Shown piece by piece: positions 3,110 through 9,177 of a stretch of 10,343 nt of DNA. The stretch covers positions 1-10,343 of the forward strand of contig DANX01000071.1 of NCBI GenBank assembly GCA_002502295.1. Reading direction: 5' to 3'. This DNA is from Euryarchaeota archaeon UBA561 (GTDB lineage Archaea > Thermoplasmatota > Poseidoniia > Poseidoniales > Poseidoniaceae). Positions within the stretch are counted from its first letter, which is position 1; each line of letters opens with the position of its first letter. A model generated the notes under the pieces. It ran no database searches and was not told the DNA's origin. It saw only the letters and a list, made by a program, of their open reading frames with translations. The translations under genes and the position numbers were made by a program.

Positions 3110-5995
3110 ATGAACGCACAGCGTAAGCGAGCCCTAACAGCCAGCCTTCTCCTCATTTTGGCAAGCCTTGCCGGTTGTCTCGGCAACGATTTGGAAGAAA
3201 CCGTTGAAGGAGATGGAAACAGCGAAGTTACTGAGACCGGACTCATCATGGTGTCAACCTACCACGTCGGCCAACTCGCATCAGCTGTTGCCGGTGACCT
3301 GGTTGAGGTTGAAATGATAAGCACATCAAATGAACCTGCCCACGACTATGATCCATCGGCCCAAGATTTGATTCGCTTGGCCGAAGCTGATGTTTTCCTT
3401 TACCACGGACTCGGCCTCGACGCTTGGGTTCAGAACACGGACATCCCCGCAGGCCCTCTTGTTGCAAGCACTCACGCCATGCCCAGTGGTGAGACTGCGC
3501 TTGATTACGAATCGATGTTGATCAGCCAACTTTGCACTTCGCTCAACAGCCCGCGCACGACCGATGTTCACATCCTTGCGGAACACGCCGAGGATGCTGA
3601 GGAACTCCACAGCGACGATGCGGCTCACAACATGGCCTTCCCTGAAGACGACCATGACGAAGACGACCATGGCGACCATGACGAAGACGACCATCACGAC
3701 GACGATCATGATGAGCACGATCACGGCGACCACGAGCAACTTCGGGCTGAAGAGACCATCGACAACCCCGTCGGCTGCCCTGCTGACACAATCATCACCG
3801 TCTACCACTTCGAAGCAGGCGAATACATCCTTGAGTTCGAGGCGGACAACTTGGATACGTTCGCCATGGCCATCGCCGCCATGGGTGGCGCACACGACCA
3901 CGGACACGACCACGGCGACGACCACGGCGACGAACACGGTGTCTGCCACGACATGAGCACGCACGAAAACCACGGCGAGTACGAGTCAGAGGAGACCTGC
4001 GAGGCCGCTGGCTACATGTGGATTGAGGAAGAACACCACGACGATGGCCATGGTGTTTGCCATGACGAAGACACTCACGAAAACCACGATGAGTATGAGA
4101 CCGAGGAAGCCTGCGAAGCTGCAGGCCACCACTGGATGGAAGGCGACCACGACGACGGTCCTGAAACCCCTGCCGAAGCCCTTGAGATGTTTGACACCAA
4201 CAACGACTCCTTCATCTCCCTCGAGGAGTTCATTGCTTCCATGGAAGATGAGGAAGATCATGACGAGCACGCGGTCGACTCCAACGTGGCAATTGTTTAC
4301 CCAGACGGCACATCTGTTATGATGGATGTTGAGCACGATGAATTGCCTGCAAATGCAACCGGGTGGAATCTGACCACCATGGCCATCAACGATCACAACA
4401 TCAGTATCAATTCCACCTACGGAACGTGGGGCAATTTCATTTCCGGAATCAACGGGTTTGAAGCCCCGGATGATTATTCTTGGTGGTGGGAGTTGCACAC
4501 GTGGAACGCCACCAGCGACGCTTGGGAAGGATCCAGCTTGGGGGTTGACTCGGTCATGATTGGTGACCTTTCCCCCCACATCGCATGGGCTCCAAACTCA
4601 ACCGATGACTCGACGATTCCTCACCCAGAAGAGGGCCACGATGAAGACGATCACGATGACCATGAACACGAGCTTGAGATGGCTGTGAACAATTTCCTCT
4701 TCAGTTCCGCCGACGCCAACAGCGATGGGCTGCTCAACACGAGCGACCTAGAAACGCTCCTCTTGGTAATGGAGGACGCTGAAGACTACCTCGACGCCGA
4801 TGCCATGGTGAGCATTTACTTTGACGTGTACGACGAAGATGAAAACGGCTTGATCTCAATCGGTGAATTCACCGAGATGATGGAGGCCATGTCCGGCGAC
4901 GAGCATGACGACCATGGCGATCACGATGACGACCACGGCGAAGAGTCTGAGATGGTTTGCTACGACATTAGCACCCACACCATCGACGCCTCTTACACCA
5001 CCCAAGCAGATTGCGAGGGCGCCAATCTCATGTGGACCGCTGCAAACAGTGGACCGGGACACGGCGACGATGACGATCACAACGAAACCGAGATGATGGA
5101 AATGATGTTCACCATGTTCGACACCAACGAAGATGGGTCGCTCAACGAATCCGAGCTCCACGCCATGATGGACATGGGCGAAGATGAGCACGAAGAAGGC
5201 GTTGCCTTCATCGGCCTTCACGTTGAAGAAGAAGGCGACTACGGCATTGCCCTTCCAGCAGGCGTCACTCTGCACGTGCTCACAACCGGCGATCACGCCG
5301 ATCACGACCATGGAGACCATGACGACCACGACGACCGTGAGGGCGAGGACCACGACGATGGGGACGACCATGATGGCCACGACGAAGACCGTGAGGGCGA
5401 TGACCACGACGACGGGGACGACCATGATGACCACGCCAACGAGGAGATTCCTTACGACCCCCACAGCTGGCTTGACCCTGTTGCCTTTGCCGCTCAGGTT
5501 GAGGTTGTTTACGGAACCTTGAGCGCCGTGTTCCCCGAACACACCGAAGCCTTCCGTGCGAACGCCGACGCTTACAAGGCTGAACTCATGGCGATTGATG
5601 AGAGCTTCACTGCAGCGTTTGGCGACAGCAGCACGTGCACAACCAACATTGTTGCCGCCAACCACAACGCCTACGCCTACATCGCACAGCGCTATGGCAT
5701 TGAATTTGTGAACCTTCACGGGATTGACCCCGAAGGTGAACCTTCTCCGGAGGCCATCGCTGAGGTGCTCGAGCGTGTTGGTGAAGATGGAATCAAGGCC
5801 ATTTACGTTGAAGAATATACGACAGAAGGAGCGCTTGACAGTTTGGTTGCAGCAACGGTCTCTGACGATCTTCCGAACGGCATTGAAGTTCTCACGCTCC
5901 ACACCATGGAGTTGGCACCAGCGGACGAAAGCGAGGATTACTTGTCATTGATGAACGAAAACCTCGAAAACTTGAAGATCGGCCTGGGATGCTGA
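3110..5995 (+). CDS. znuA: ZnuA-like zinc-binding lipoprotein with ~600-residue His/Asp-rich, EF-hand-containing insert
   Basis: This is the substrate-binding protein of a zinc ABC importer (cluster A-I fold). It has 961 residues against about 300 for the family. Numbering is from ATG 3110. The signal peptide has lipobox LAGC (lipid Cys23). The N-lobe carries the first ligand motif HDYDPS (His78) and FLYHGLGLDAW. The C-lobe starts with DPHSWLDP (783-790, His785), then NHNAYAYIAQRYG (His852), IYVEEY and a YLSLMNENLENLK terminus. Three His ligands are thus kept. Between the lobes, about 161-780, lies the insert. It holds His/Asp/Glu runs (about 177-208, 261-288, 307-350, 508-522, 597-611, 727-775), three C-x17-C repeats (279, 317, 617), four EF-hand loops (362-373, 535-546, 575-586, 671-682) and a DUF4430-like domain (391-496). 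The mature protein should sit outside the cytoplasmic membrane and feed ZnuB. The fold assignment is secure; the role of the insert (metal buffering, calcium-linked stability) is inference. The frame is open throughout with no frameshift seen. Confidence 0.93.
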   Translation: MNAQRKRALTASLLLILASLAGCLGNDLEETVEGDGNSEVTETGLIMVSTYHVGQLASAVAGDLVEVEMISTSNEPAHDYDPSAQDLIRLAEADVFLYHGLGLDAWVQNTDIPAGPLVASTHAMPSGETALDYESMLISQLCTSLNSPRTTDVHILAEHAEDAEELHSDDAAHNMAFPEDDHDEDDHGDHDEDDHHDDDHDEHDHGDHEQLRAEETIDNPVGCPADTIITVYHFEAGEYILEFEADNLDTFAMAIAAMGGAHDHGHDHGDDHGDEHGVCHDMSTHENHGEYESEETCEAAGYMWIEEEHHDDGHGVCHDEDTHENHDEYETEEACEAAGHHWMEGDHDDGPETPAEALEMFDTNNDSFISLEEFIASMEDEEDHDEHAVDSNVAIVYPDGTSVMMDVEHDELPANATGWNLTTMAINDHNISINSTYGTWGNFISGINGFEAPDDYSWWWELHTWNATSDAWEGSSLGVDSVMIGDLSPHIAWAPNSTDDSTIPHPEEGHDEDDHDDHEHELEMAVNNFLFSSADANSDGLLNTSDLETLLLVMEDAEDYLDADAMVSIYFDVYDEDENGLISIGEFTEMMEAMSGDEHDDHGDHDDDHGEESEMVCYDISTHTIDASYTTQADCEGANLMWTAANSGPGHGDDDDHNETEMMEMMFTMFDTNEDGSLNESELHAMMDMGEDEHEEGVAFIGLHVEEEGDYGIALPAGVTLHVLTTGDHADHDHGDHDDHDDREGEDHDDGDDHDGHDEDREGDDHDDGDDHDDHANEEIPYDPHSWLDPVAFAAQVEVVYGTLSAVFPEHTEAFRANADAYKAELMAIDESFTAAFGDSSTCTTNIVAANHNAYAYIAQRYGIEFVNLHGIDPEGEPSPEAIAEVLERVGEDGIKAIYVEEYTTEGALDSLVAATVSDDLPNGIEVLTLHTMELAPADESEDYLSLMNENLENLKIGLGC
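3944..4171 (+). repeat. Tandem 38-residue Cys repeat inside znuA
   Basis: Two adjacent 114-nt units (3944-4057 and 4058-4171) encode the pattern C-H-D-x2-T-H-E-N-H-x-E-Y-E-x-E-E-x-C-E-A-A-G-x2-W, followed by an acidic/His stretch. A third, more diverged copy without the following tail is at 4958-5035. The Cys pair is 18 positions apart in all three, with Trp seven residues after the second Cys. The regular spacing suggests a small disulfide- or metal-stabilised module rather than plain low complexity. Confidence 0.8.
4193..4228 (+). other. EF-hand loop 1 within znuA product
   Basis: The 12-residue loop D-T-N-N-D-S-F-I-S-L-E-E has acidic or Asn/Asp side chains at positions 1, 3 and 5, Ile at 8 and Glu at 12. 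Flanking segments (ALEMF before, FIASME after) can form the two helices. This is the canonical calcium-binding EF-hand pattern, although position 6 is Ser rather than Gly. Confidence 0.8.
4280..4597 (+). other. DUF4430-like domain within znuA product
   Basis: Residues about 391-496 start with a strand (VAIVYPDGT) and continue with a TGWNLTTMAI helix-like segment. They then show YGTWGNFISGINGF, a Trp triplet in YSWWWELHTWN, and a final I-G-D-x-x-x-x-I-A-W strand. This order (a dG-type first strand, TA-type helix, yG-x-fI-x-xIng, yWwwyvN, GD-x-i-W) is that of DUF4430, the transcobalamin C-terminal-like fold often found in secreted archaeal and bacterial proteins. Ligand unknown. Assigned by eye. 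Confidence 0.6.
4712..4747 (+). other. EF-hand loop 2 within znuA product
   Basis: The loop D-A-N-S-D-G-L-L-N-T-S-D matches EF-hand positions 1, 3, 5, 6 (Gly), 8 and 9. Position 12 is Asp instead of Glu, a known variant that tends to change calcium/magnesium preference. It pairs with loop 3, 28 residues downstream, at the spacing expected of an EF-hand pair. Confidence 0.75.
4832..4867 (+). other. EF-hand loop 3 within znuA product
   Basis: The loop D-E-D-E-N-G-L-I-S-I-G-E is fully canonical (positions 1, 3, 5, Gly6, Ile8, Glu12), preceded by helix MVSIYFDVY and followed by FTEMMEAM. It forms a likely two-loop lobe with loop 2. Confidence 0.85.
4958..5035 (+). repeat. Third, diverged copy of the Cys-x17-Cys repeat in znuA
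   Basis: Residues 617-642 keep C-Y-D-x2-T-H, a Tyr at repeat position 13, the second Cys at position 19, E-x-A and the terminal Trp of the two tandem copies, but have lost the E-N-H-x-E core. It lies some 300 residues away, after the EF2-EF3 pair, so duplication of a larger block (repeat plus EF-hand) is possible. Confidence 0.7.
5120..5155 (+). other. EF-hand loop 4 within znuA product
   Basis: The loop D-T-N-E-D-G-S-L-N-E-S-E is canonical (positions 1, 3, 5, Gly6, Leu8, Glu12), with helix-like flanks MMEMMFTMF and LHAMMDMG. It follows the third Cys repeat, as loop 1 follows the second copy. Confidence 0.85.
5333..5434 (+). repeat. 54-bp-period tandem duplication in znuA His/Asp tract
   Basis: Two 48-nt units at 5333-5380 and 5387-5434 differ at three bases and encode near-identical D-R-E-G-[ED]-D-H-D-D-G-D-D-H-D-[GD]-H blocks. 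The low divergence indicates a recent in-frame duplication and shows how the metal-rich insert can expand. Confidence 0.85.
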
Positions 5996-6044
5996 CGCCA
6001 ACCCTTGCATCAATTGATGTACTAGAGGCATTGGGCATGAATCG

Positions 6045-6050
6045 GGAGGT
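6045..6050 (+). promoter_or_regulatory. Shine-Dalgarno site of znuC
   Basis: GGAGGT lies 6 nt before the ATG at 6057, an ideal distance. It fixes the znuC start and shows that genes inside this operon use Shine-Dalgarno initiation, unlike the apparently leaderless znuA. Confidence 0.75.
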
Positions 6051-6056
6051 CAAGGG

Positions 6057-6863
6057 ATGCAGCCTGCGGTTGAGATCAAAGCAGCCAGTCCCCCCATCCT
6101 TCTCATTGAGGGTGTTTCGGTTCGACGCAACAAAACCGATGTCATCAAGGATGTGAATTTGAAGATTTACCCAGGAGAATTCGTTGGTATTGTTGGTCCC
6201 AATGGTGGAGGAAAATCCACCCTCATTCAAGCGATATTGGGCGTATTAAAGTGCCATTCGGGTCGAATTCTCATCTCGGATAATCAATTCTCTTCAAAAG
6301 GGGCCTTTGGAAGGGTAGCATGGGTTTCTCAATCAGCGGCGAACCTTCCGAAAAATGTTCGTCTCACCGTGCGCGAACTGGTGAGTTTGGGGGTGTTGAA
6401 CAACAAGAATTGGTTCCTTCCGAACCGTGCCTCCTCAAAGGTTGAGGATGCGATTGCGTTGGTTGGCCTCGGCCATTTAGCGCAAAGAGACGTGAACCAA
6501 CTTTCTGGTGGTGAACGCCAGAGGGCCGTGATTGCACGGGCTTTAGCGAGTGAAGCAGACCTTCTTTTGCTTGACGAACCTTTGGTTGGAATGGATCGTG
6601 CCTCCCGCAGTTCCCTCCTCAAACTCTTGGACCGCTTTTGCCATGAACAAAACAAGACGATTGTCATGATTTCACATGATATTGCCGCCATGCTCCAAAC
6701 CACCCATCGTTTGGTGTATTTGGAGGAAACCATCTGGTTTGACGGACCACCTGCCAACTTCCCTGACCTTGAAGAGCTTGCCCTCATGCGAGGTATCGAA
6801 GATGTTCATGGTGCATGTGAAGTGTGCGATGATGACCTACCCCCGGTCTTGGAGGCGGAATGA
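6057..6863 (+). CDS. znuC: Zinc ABC transporter ATP-binding protein
   Basis: The 268-residue ATPase powers metal import through ZnuB at the cytoplasmic face. All nucleotide-binding motifs are present: Walker A GPNGGGKST (47-55), Q-loop Gln92 in WVSQSA, signature LSGGERQR (149-156), Walker B LLLLDEP (169-175) with catalytic Glu174, D-loop (VGMD, 177-180) and switch His207 in MISHD. The family placement (manganese/zinc/iron-chelate ATPases) rests on the ABC-3 permease and ZnuA-like neighbours and on the overall length. The C-terminus ends with H-G-A-C-E-V-C-D-D-D (251-260), an H-x2-C-x2-C cluster that could bind zinc; it is not an ATPase motif, and its significance is unknown. The gene lies 61 bp after znuA and its stop overlaps the znuB start by 4 nt (ATGA), so translational coupling is likely. 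Confidence 0.93.
   Translation: MQPAVEIKAASPPILLIEGVSVRRNKTDVIKDVNLKIYPGEFVGIVGPNGGGKSTLIQAILGVLKCHSGRILISDNQFSSKGAFGRVAWVSQSAANLPKNVRLTVRELVSLGVLNNKNWFLPNRASSKVEDAIALVGLGHLAQRDVNQLSGGERQRAVIARALASEADLLLLDEPLVGMDRASRSSLLKLLDRFCHEQNKTIVMISHDIAAMLQTTHRLVYLEETIWFDGPPANFPDLEELALMRGIEDVHGACEVCDDDLPPVLEAE
6851..6855 (+). promoter_or_regulatory. Shine-Dalgarno site of znuB
   Basis: GGAGG inside the end of znuC lies 4 nt before the ATG at 6860 and 7 nt before the in-frame ATG at 6863. Both are possible starts, differing by one residue. Confidence 0.6.
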
Positions 6864-7819
6864 TGGAAGTTGGCGTTTGGCTGCTCGAACAAATCGCTCC
6901 GTTGTTGGAGTCCATGGCTCCTTTCATGCCGGGTGAGTTTTTCCCGTATTTTTTCACGATGGAGATGCTGCAGCGAGCATTGCTTGCGGCCATCATGATC
7001 ACCGTTGTCGCCGGCGTTCTTGGTTCATTCTTGTTGATACGAAACATGGCACTCATCGGCGATGGTATCGCCCACGTTGCGTTTGGTGGTGTAGCTGTTG
7101 GTCTCGTGATGAGCGCAGCCGTACCGTTGGTTTATGCGATTCTCTTCGCCGTTCTTGCTTCGGTTATCATTGATGAGCTTCGATGCAGGGGGATTTTGAA
7201 CGGTGATACGGCCATCGCCATCATCATGACAGGTTCGTTGGCTGCAGGCTTAGTCCTTCTTCGCCTTGAGAAGGTATGCGTTGTTGGTATCTGCATCGGT
7301 ACAGATAATCCAATGGGTATCACACCTGTAGTTGAAGCCTATCTCTACGGCAATCTTTTGCTCATCGATGAATTAAGTCTGAACATCATTACCTTCGTTG
7401 CTGTCTCGGCCACTGTTGCTTTGTTGTTGATGTACCAGGGGCTTCTCGCATCGGCCGTTGATCCGATTGCGGCTCGGGTGCAGGGCATACCTGTGCGAGC
7501 GATCAGTTTGGCTTTCAGTATCATCACGGCGGTTGTCGTGGTGAGCATGGTTAAAATCATCGGTGCCCTCTTGGTAACGGCCATTTTGGTTTCGCCGGCT
7601 GCGACTGCCCAACAGATAGGAAAGAGTTTCCGCACCAGCATGCTTTGGACTCAGGTGTTTGGATTTCTGTCGGTCTTCCTTGGGATTTATCTTTCTGCGG
7701 AGCTTGGAACAGGAAGCGGCTCCATGATTGCGCTCATCGCCGCCTTGGTGTTTGCGACCGTCACCGTTTCAAAACTCACGTACAAAGCGCTCGTGCTTTC
7801 AAAGGACAACGTCAATTGA
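6860..7819 (+). CDS. znuB: Zinc ABC transporter permease, ABC-3 family
   Basis: The 319-residue integral membrane protein forms the metal channel of the importer, probably as a dimer. About eight hydrophobic segments can be seen, starting near residue 38. Family signatures are GSFLLIRNMALIGDGIAHVAF (about 55-75), the cytoplasmic/TM motif typical of ABC-3 permeases, and MVKIIGALLVTAILVSPAATA (230-250), the conserved G-x-L-L-V-x-A-x-L-x-x-P-A-A-T-A block. YLYGNLLLI (161-169) matches the usual YLFG-type loop. The segment before it (LEKVCVVGICIGTDNPMG, about 136-153) looks longer than in typical members and carries two Cys. An amphipathic 30-residue leader precedes the first helix. The 4-nt overlap with znuC shows operon membership; the gene is the last of the operon and converges on the Nudix gene 43 bp away. 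Confidence 0.92.
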   Translation: MMEVGVWLLEQIAPLLESMAPFMPGEFFPYFFTMEMLQRALLAAIMITVVAGVLGSFLLIRNMALIGDGIAHVAFGGVAVGLVMSAAVPLVYAILFAVLASVIIDELRCRGILNGDTAIAIIMTGSLAAGLVLLRLEKVCVVGICIGTDNPMGITPVVEAYLYGNLLLIDELSLNIITFVAVSATVALLLMYQGLLASAVDPIAARVQGIPVRAISLAFSIITAVVVVSMVKIIGALLVTAILVSPAATAQQIGKSFRTSMLWTQVFGFLSVFLGIYLSAELGTGSGSMIALIAALVFATVTVSKLTYKALVLSKDNVN

Positions 7820-7833
7820 GAATGTTTTGCTGT

Positions 7834-7858
7834 CCAACGGCACCCTTGTGCCCATTGG
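7834..7858. terminator. Hairpin between convergent znuB and Nudix genes
   Basis: CCAA-C-GGCAC pairs with GTGCC-CA-TTGG around a CCTT loop: nine base pairs with a small internal loop, sitting exactly in the 43-bp gap between two convergent stops. The position suits a bidirectional terminator or a transcript 3'-end stabiliser. There is only a short T run (TTTT before it on the plus strand) and no poly-T after it, and archaeal termination normally relies on poly-T, so the call is tentative. Confidence 0.35.
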
Positions 7859-7862
7859 CAGG

Positions 7863-8291
7863 TCATTGTAACCAAGTTTTGAGAATCTCAAGATGGTCGC
7901 CGGCGAGTGAAAGTTCACCGTTCAACACGGCTTCAATGGGCCAAAACTTGGCATCAGCTGCATCGTCACCGGCCGTTGGTGTTTGGTCCTCACCCACCGT
8001 TATCTCGTAGACGATGCTGACGATGTGTTTGCGAGGGTCTCGACGAGGGTCTCCCATTACCATGAGCAGGGTTGGTTTGGTACCTTTCAATCCAGTTTCC
8101 TCTTCCAGTTCTCTTACGGCGGCATGAATTGGGTCTTCTCCCTGGTCAACAAACCCTCCAGGTAGCGCCCATGAACCCTGCATTGGCGGATGCTTTCGTT
8201 GGATGAGAAGGACGCTCTCTCCACGGCGAACGGCAGCGTCAGCCGCCAATGCGGGATTGAGCCAGCCGTTGCATTCGTCGCAGGTTCCCAT
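7863..8291 (-). CDS. Nudix hydrolase, ADP-ribose pyrophosphatase-like
   Basis: The 142-residue enzyme (from ATG 8291) has a complete Nudix box (46-68): Gly46, Glu52, then R-E-L-E-E-E-T-G-L, with the catalytic metal-binding glutamates intact. It is preceded by HPPMQGSWALPGG, and DPRRDPRKHIVSIVYEI downstream is typical of archaeal/bacterial ADP-ribose pyrophosphatases, which split ADP-ribose to AMP and ribose 5-phosphate. The exact substrate cannot be read from sequence. The N-terminus carries C-D-E-C (residues 4-7), perhaps half of a zinc site, without a visible partner pair. The frame is open to a GTG at 8315 and has an ATG at 8303. ATG 8291 is preferred because GGTGA lies 5 nt upstream and the start falls 1 nt after the uppS stop. 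It is cytosolic and probably co-transcribed with uppS. Confidence 0.88.
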   Translation of the reverse strand: MGTCDECNGWLNPALAADAAVRRGESVLLIQRKHPPMQGSWALPGGFVDQGEDPIHAAVRELEEETGLKGTKPTLLMVMGDPRRDPRKHIVSIVYEITVGEDQTPTAGDDAADAKFWPIEAVLNGELSLAGDHLEILKTWLQ

Positions 8292-8292
8292 A

Positions 8293-9072
8293 TCACTCAC
8301 CATAGCGGCGGCCACGCTCTTGGTAGGTTCGAATGGCTTTGAGCAGGTCCTTCTTGGCGAACGATGGCCAGAACACGTCCGTAAAATACAGCTCTGAGTA
8401 CGCCATTTGCCACAGCAAGAAGTTCGAAATCCGTTCTTCTCCGCTGGTTCGAATCACCAAGTCAGGGTCGGGCATGTCTGCCGTGTAGAGGCGTTTTGAA
8501 ACGGCTTCCTGATCGATGTCTTCAAGGGAAATATCGCCATCCGCGAAATCCTTTGCAATGGTCTGGATGGCCGTGATCATCTCCTCACGGCTGCCATAAG
8601 CCAAGCAGACCGTGAACACAAAATCGTCGTAGTCCTTGGTTTTCGATTCCGCGTAATCAATGGCATCGTTCACATGCTTTGGCAACAATTCACGTCGACC
8701 AATGATGTTGACTCGAACGTTGTTCTCGTGGATGCGCTCATCGTCGGCGATGTCCCTGAGCCCTTCGACGTAAAGGTTGAACAACACGTCAAGTTCATCC
8801 TGCGGTCGATTCAGATTCTCGGTCGACAAAGCATAGACGGTGAACCAAGGAATGTTCAATTCAAGCACCCAGTCTAGGACACGCTCAAGCTTTTCTTTTC
8901 CGATGCGATGACCAAGTCCTGCTGCAAGGTTACTCCGCCATGCAAAACGCCGATTTCCGTCCATAATGATGGCGAGGTGGTTCACCTGGAGAGGGTGCTC
9001 CATCACTTCGCGCAGGAGTTTGGCTTCGACCGCTTGGCCGAGCACATCCCCCATGCGTTCTGAGATACCCAT
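8293..9072 (-). CDS. uppS: Cis-prenyltransferase (undecaprenyl/polyprenyl diphosphate synthase family)
   Basis: The 259-residue enzyme condenses isopentenyl diphosphate units onto an allylic primer with Z geometry, making the polyprenyl chain that carries glycans in archaeal N-glycosylation and surface polymer synthesis. Motifs in order: HLAIIMDGNRRFAW (32-45; catalytic Asp38, and NRR as in archaeal/eukaryal members rather than bacterial NGR), YALSTENLNRP (80-90), VRVNIIGRRELLP (119-131), LAYGSREEM (157-165), and DPDLVIRTSGEERISNFLLWQ (202-222), then YSELYFTDVFWPSF. Length is typical. It is soluble or peripherally membrane-bound. ATG 9072 is chosen because a strong GGAGGG (9078-9083) lies 5 nt upstream and the extra 25 residues of the longer frame (from 9147) look non-homologous. 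The chain length of the product cannot be predicted. It lies upstream of and practically abuts the Nudix gene. Confidence 0.93.
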   Translation of the reverse strand: MGISERMGDVLGQAVEAKLLREVMEHPLQVNHLAIIMDGNRRFAWRSNLAAGLGHRIGKEKLERVLDWVLELNIPWFTVYALSTENLNRPQDELDVLFNLYVEGLRDIADDERIHENNVRVNIIGRRELLPKHVNDAIDYAESKTKDYDDFVFTVCLAYGSREEMITAIQTIAKDFADGDISLEDIDQEAVSKRLYTADMPDPDLVIRTSGEERISNFLLWQMAYSELYFTDVFWPSFAKKDLLKAIRTYQERGRRYGE

Positions 9073-9077
9073 GCAAG

Positions 9078-9083
9078 CCCTCC
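9078..9083 (-). promoter_or_regulatory. Shine-Dalgarno site of uppS
   Basis: GGAGGG on the minus strand lies 5 nt before the ATG at 9072. It decides the start against the longer frame that opens at 9147 and implies a leadered transcript beginning inside 9084-9177. Confidence 0.7.
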
Positions 9084-9177
9084 GCTCTGGTGGGTGCGCA
9101 TACGGTGTTTGATTGCTCCCCCTTCTGAAGCAGGCTTTCTCCGTCATGTTTGAAGGCCAACGGTCCTTGCGTAAACC
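9084..9177. other. Intergenic region between divergent uppS and the 9178 gene
   Basis: This stretch separates two divergent starts and must contain both promoters. No convincing TATA box, dyad or RNA gene is visible. The best weak candidate for the plus-strand gene is TGTTTGAAG near 9147-9155, about 26 nt before ATG 9178. Confidence 0.3.

Noticed and set aside
3593..5430. Whether the His/Asp-rich stretches are a CRISPR or other non-coding repeat array
   Set aside because: Repeat units are in frame, irregular in length and embedded in one uninterrupted reading frame with conserved domains on both sides.
4856..5902. A 348-codon minus-strand open frame (and others at 3326-3973 and 3986-4579) antisense to znuA
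   Set aside because: These are by-products of the GAC/CAC/GAT-rich His/Asp codons, which read as Val/Ile/Met on the other strand. The resulting proteins are monotonous runs without domains, while the plus strand encodes recognisable ZnuA lobes and EF-hands.
8293..9147. Longer uppS start at 9147
   Set aside because: The extra 25 residues are Cys/Arg/Pro-rich and non-family-like, and a GGAGGG site is ideally placed for ATG 9072.
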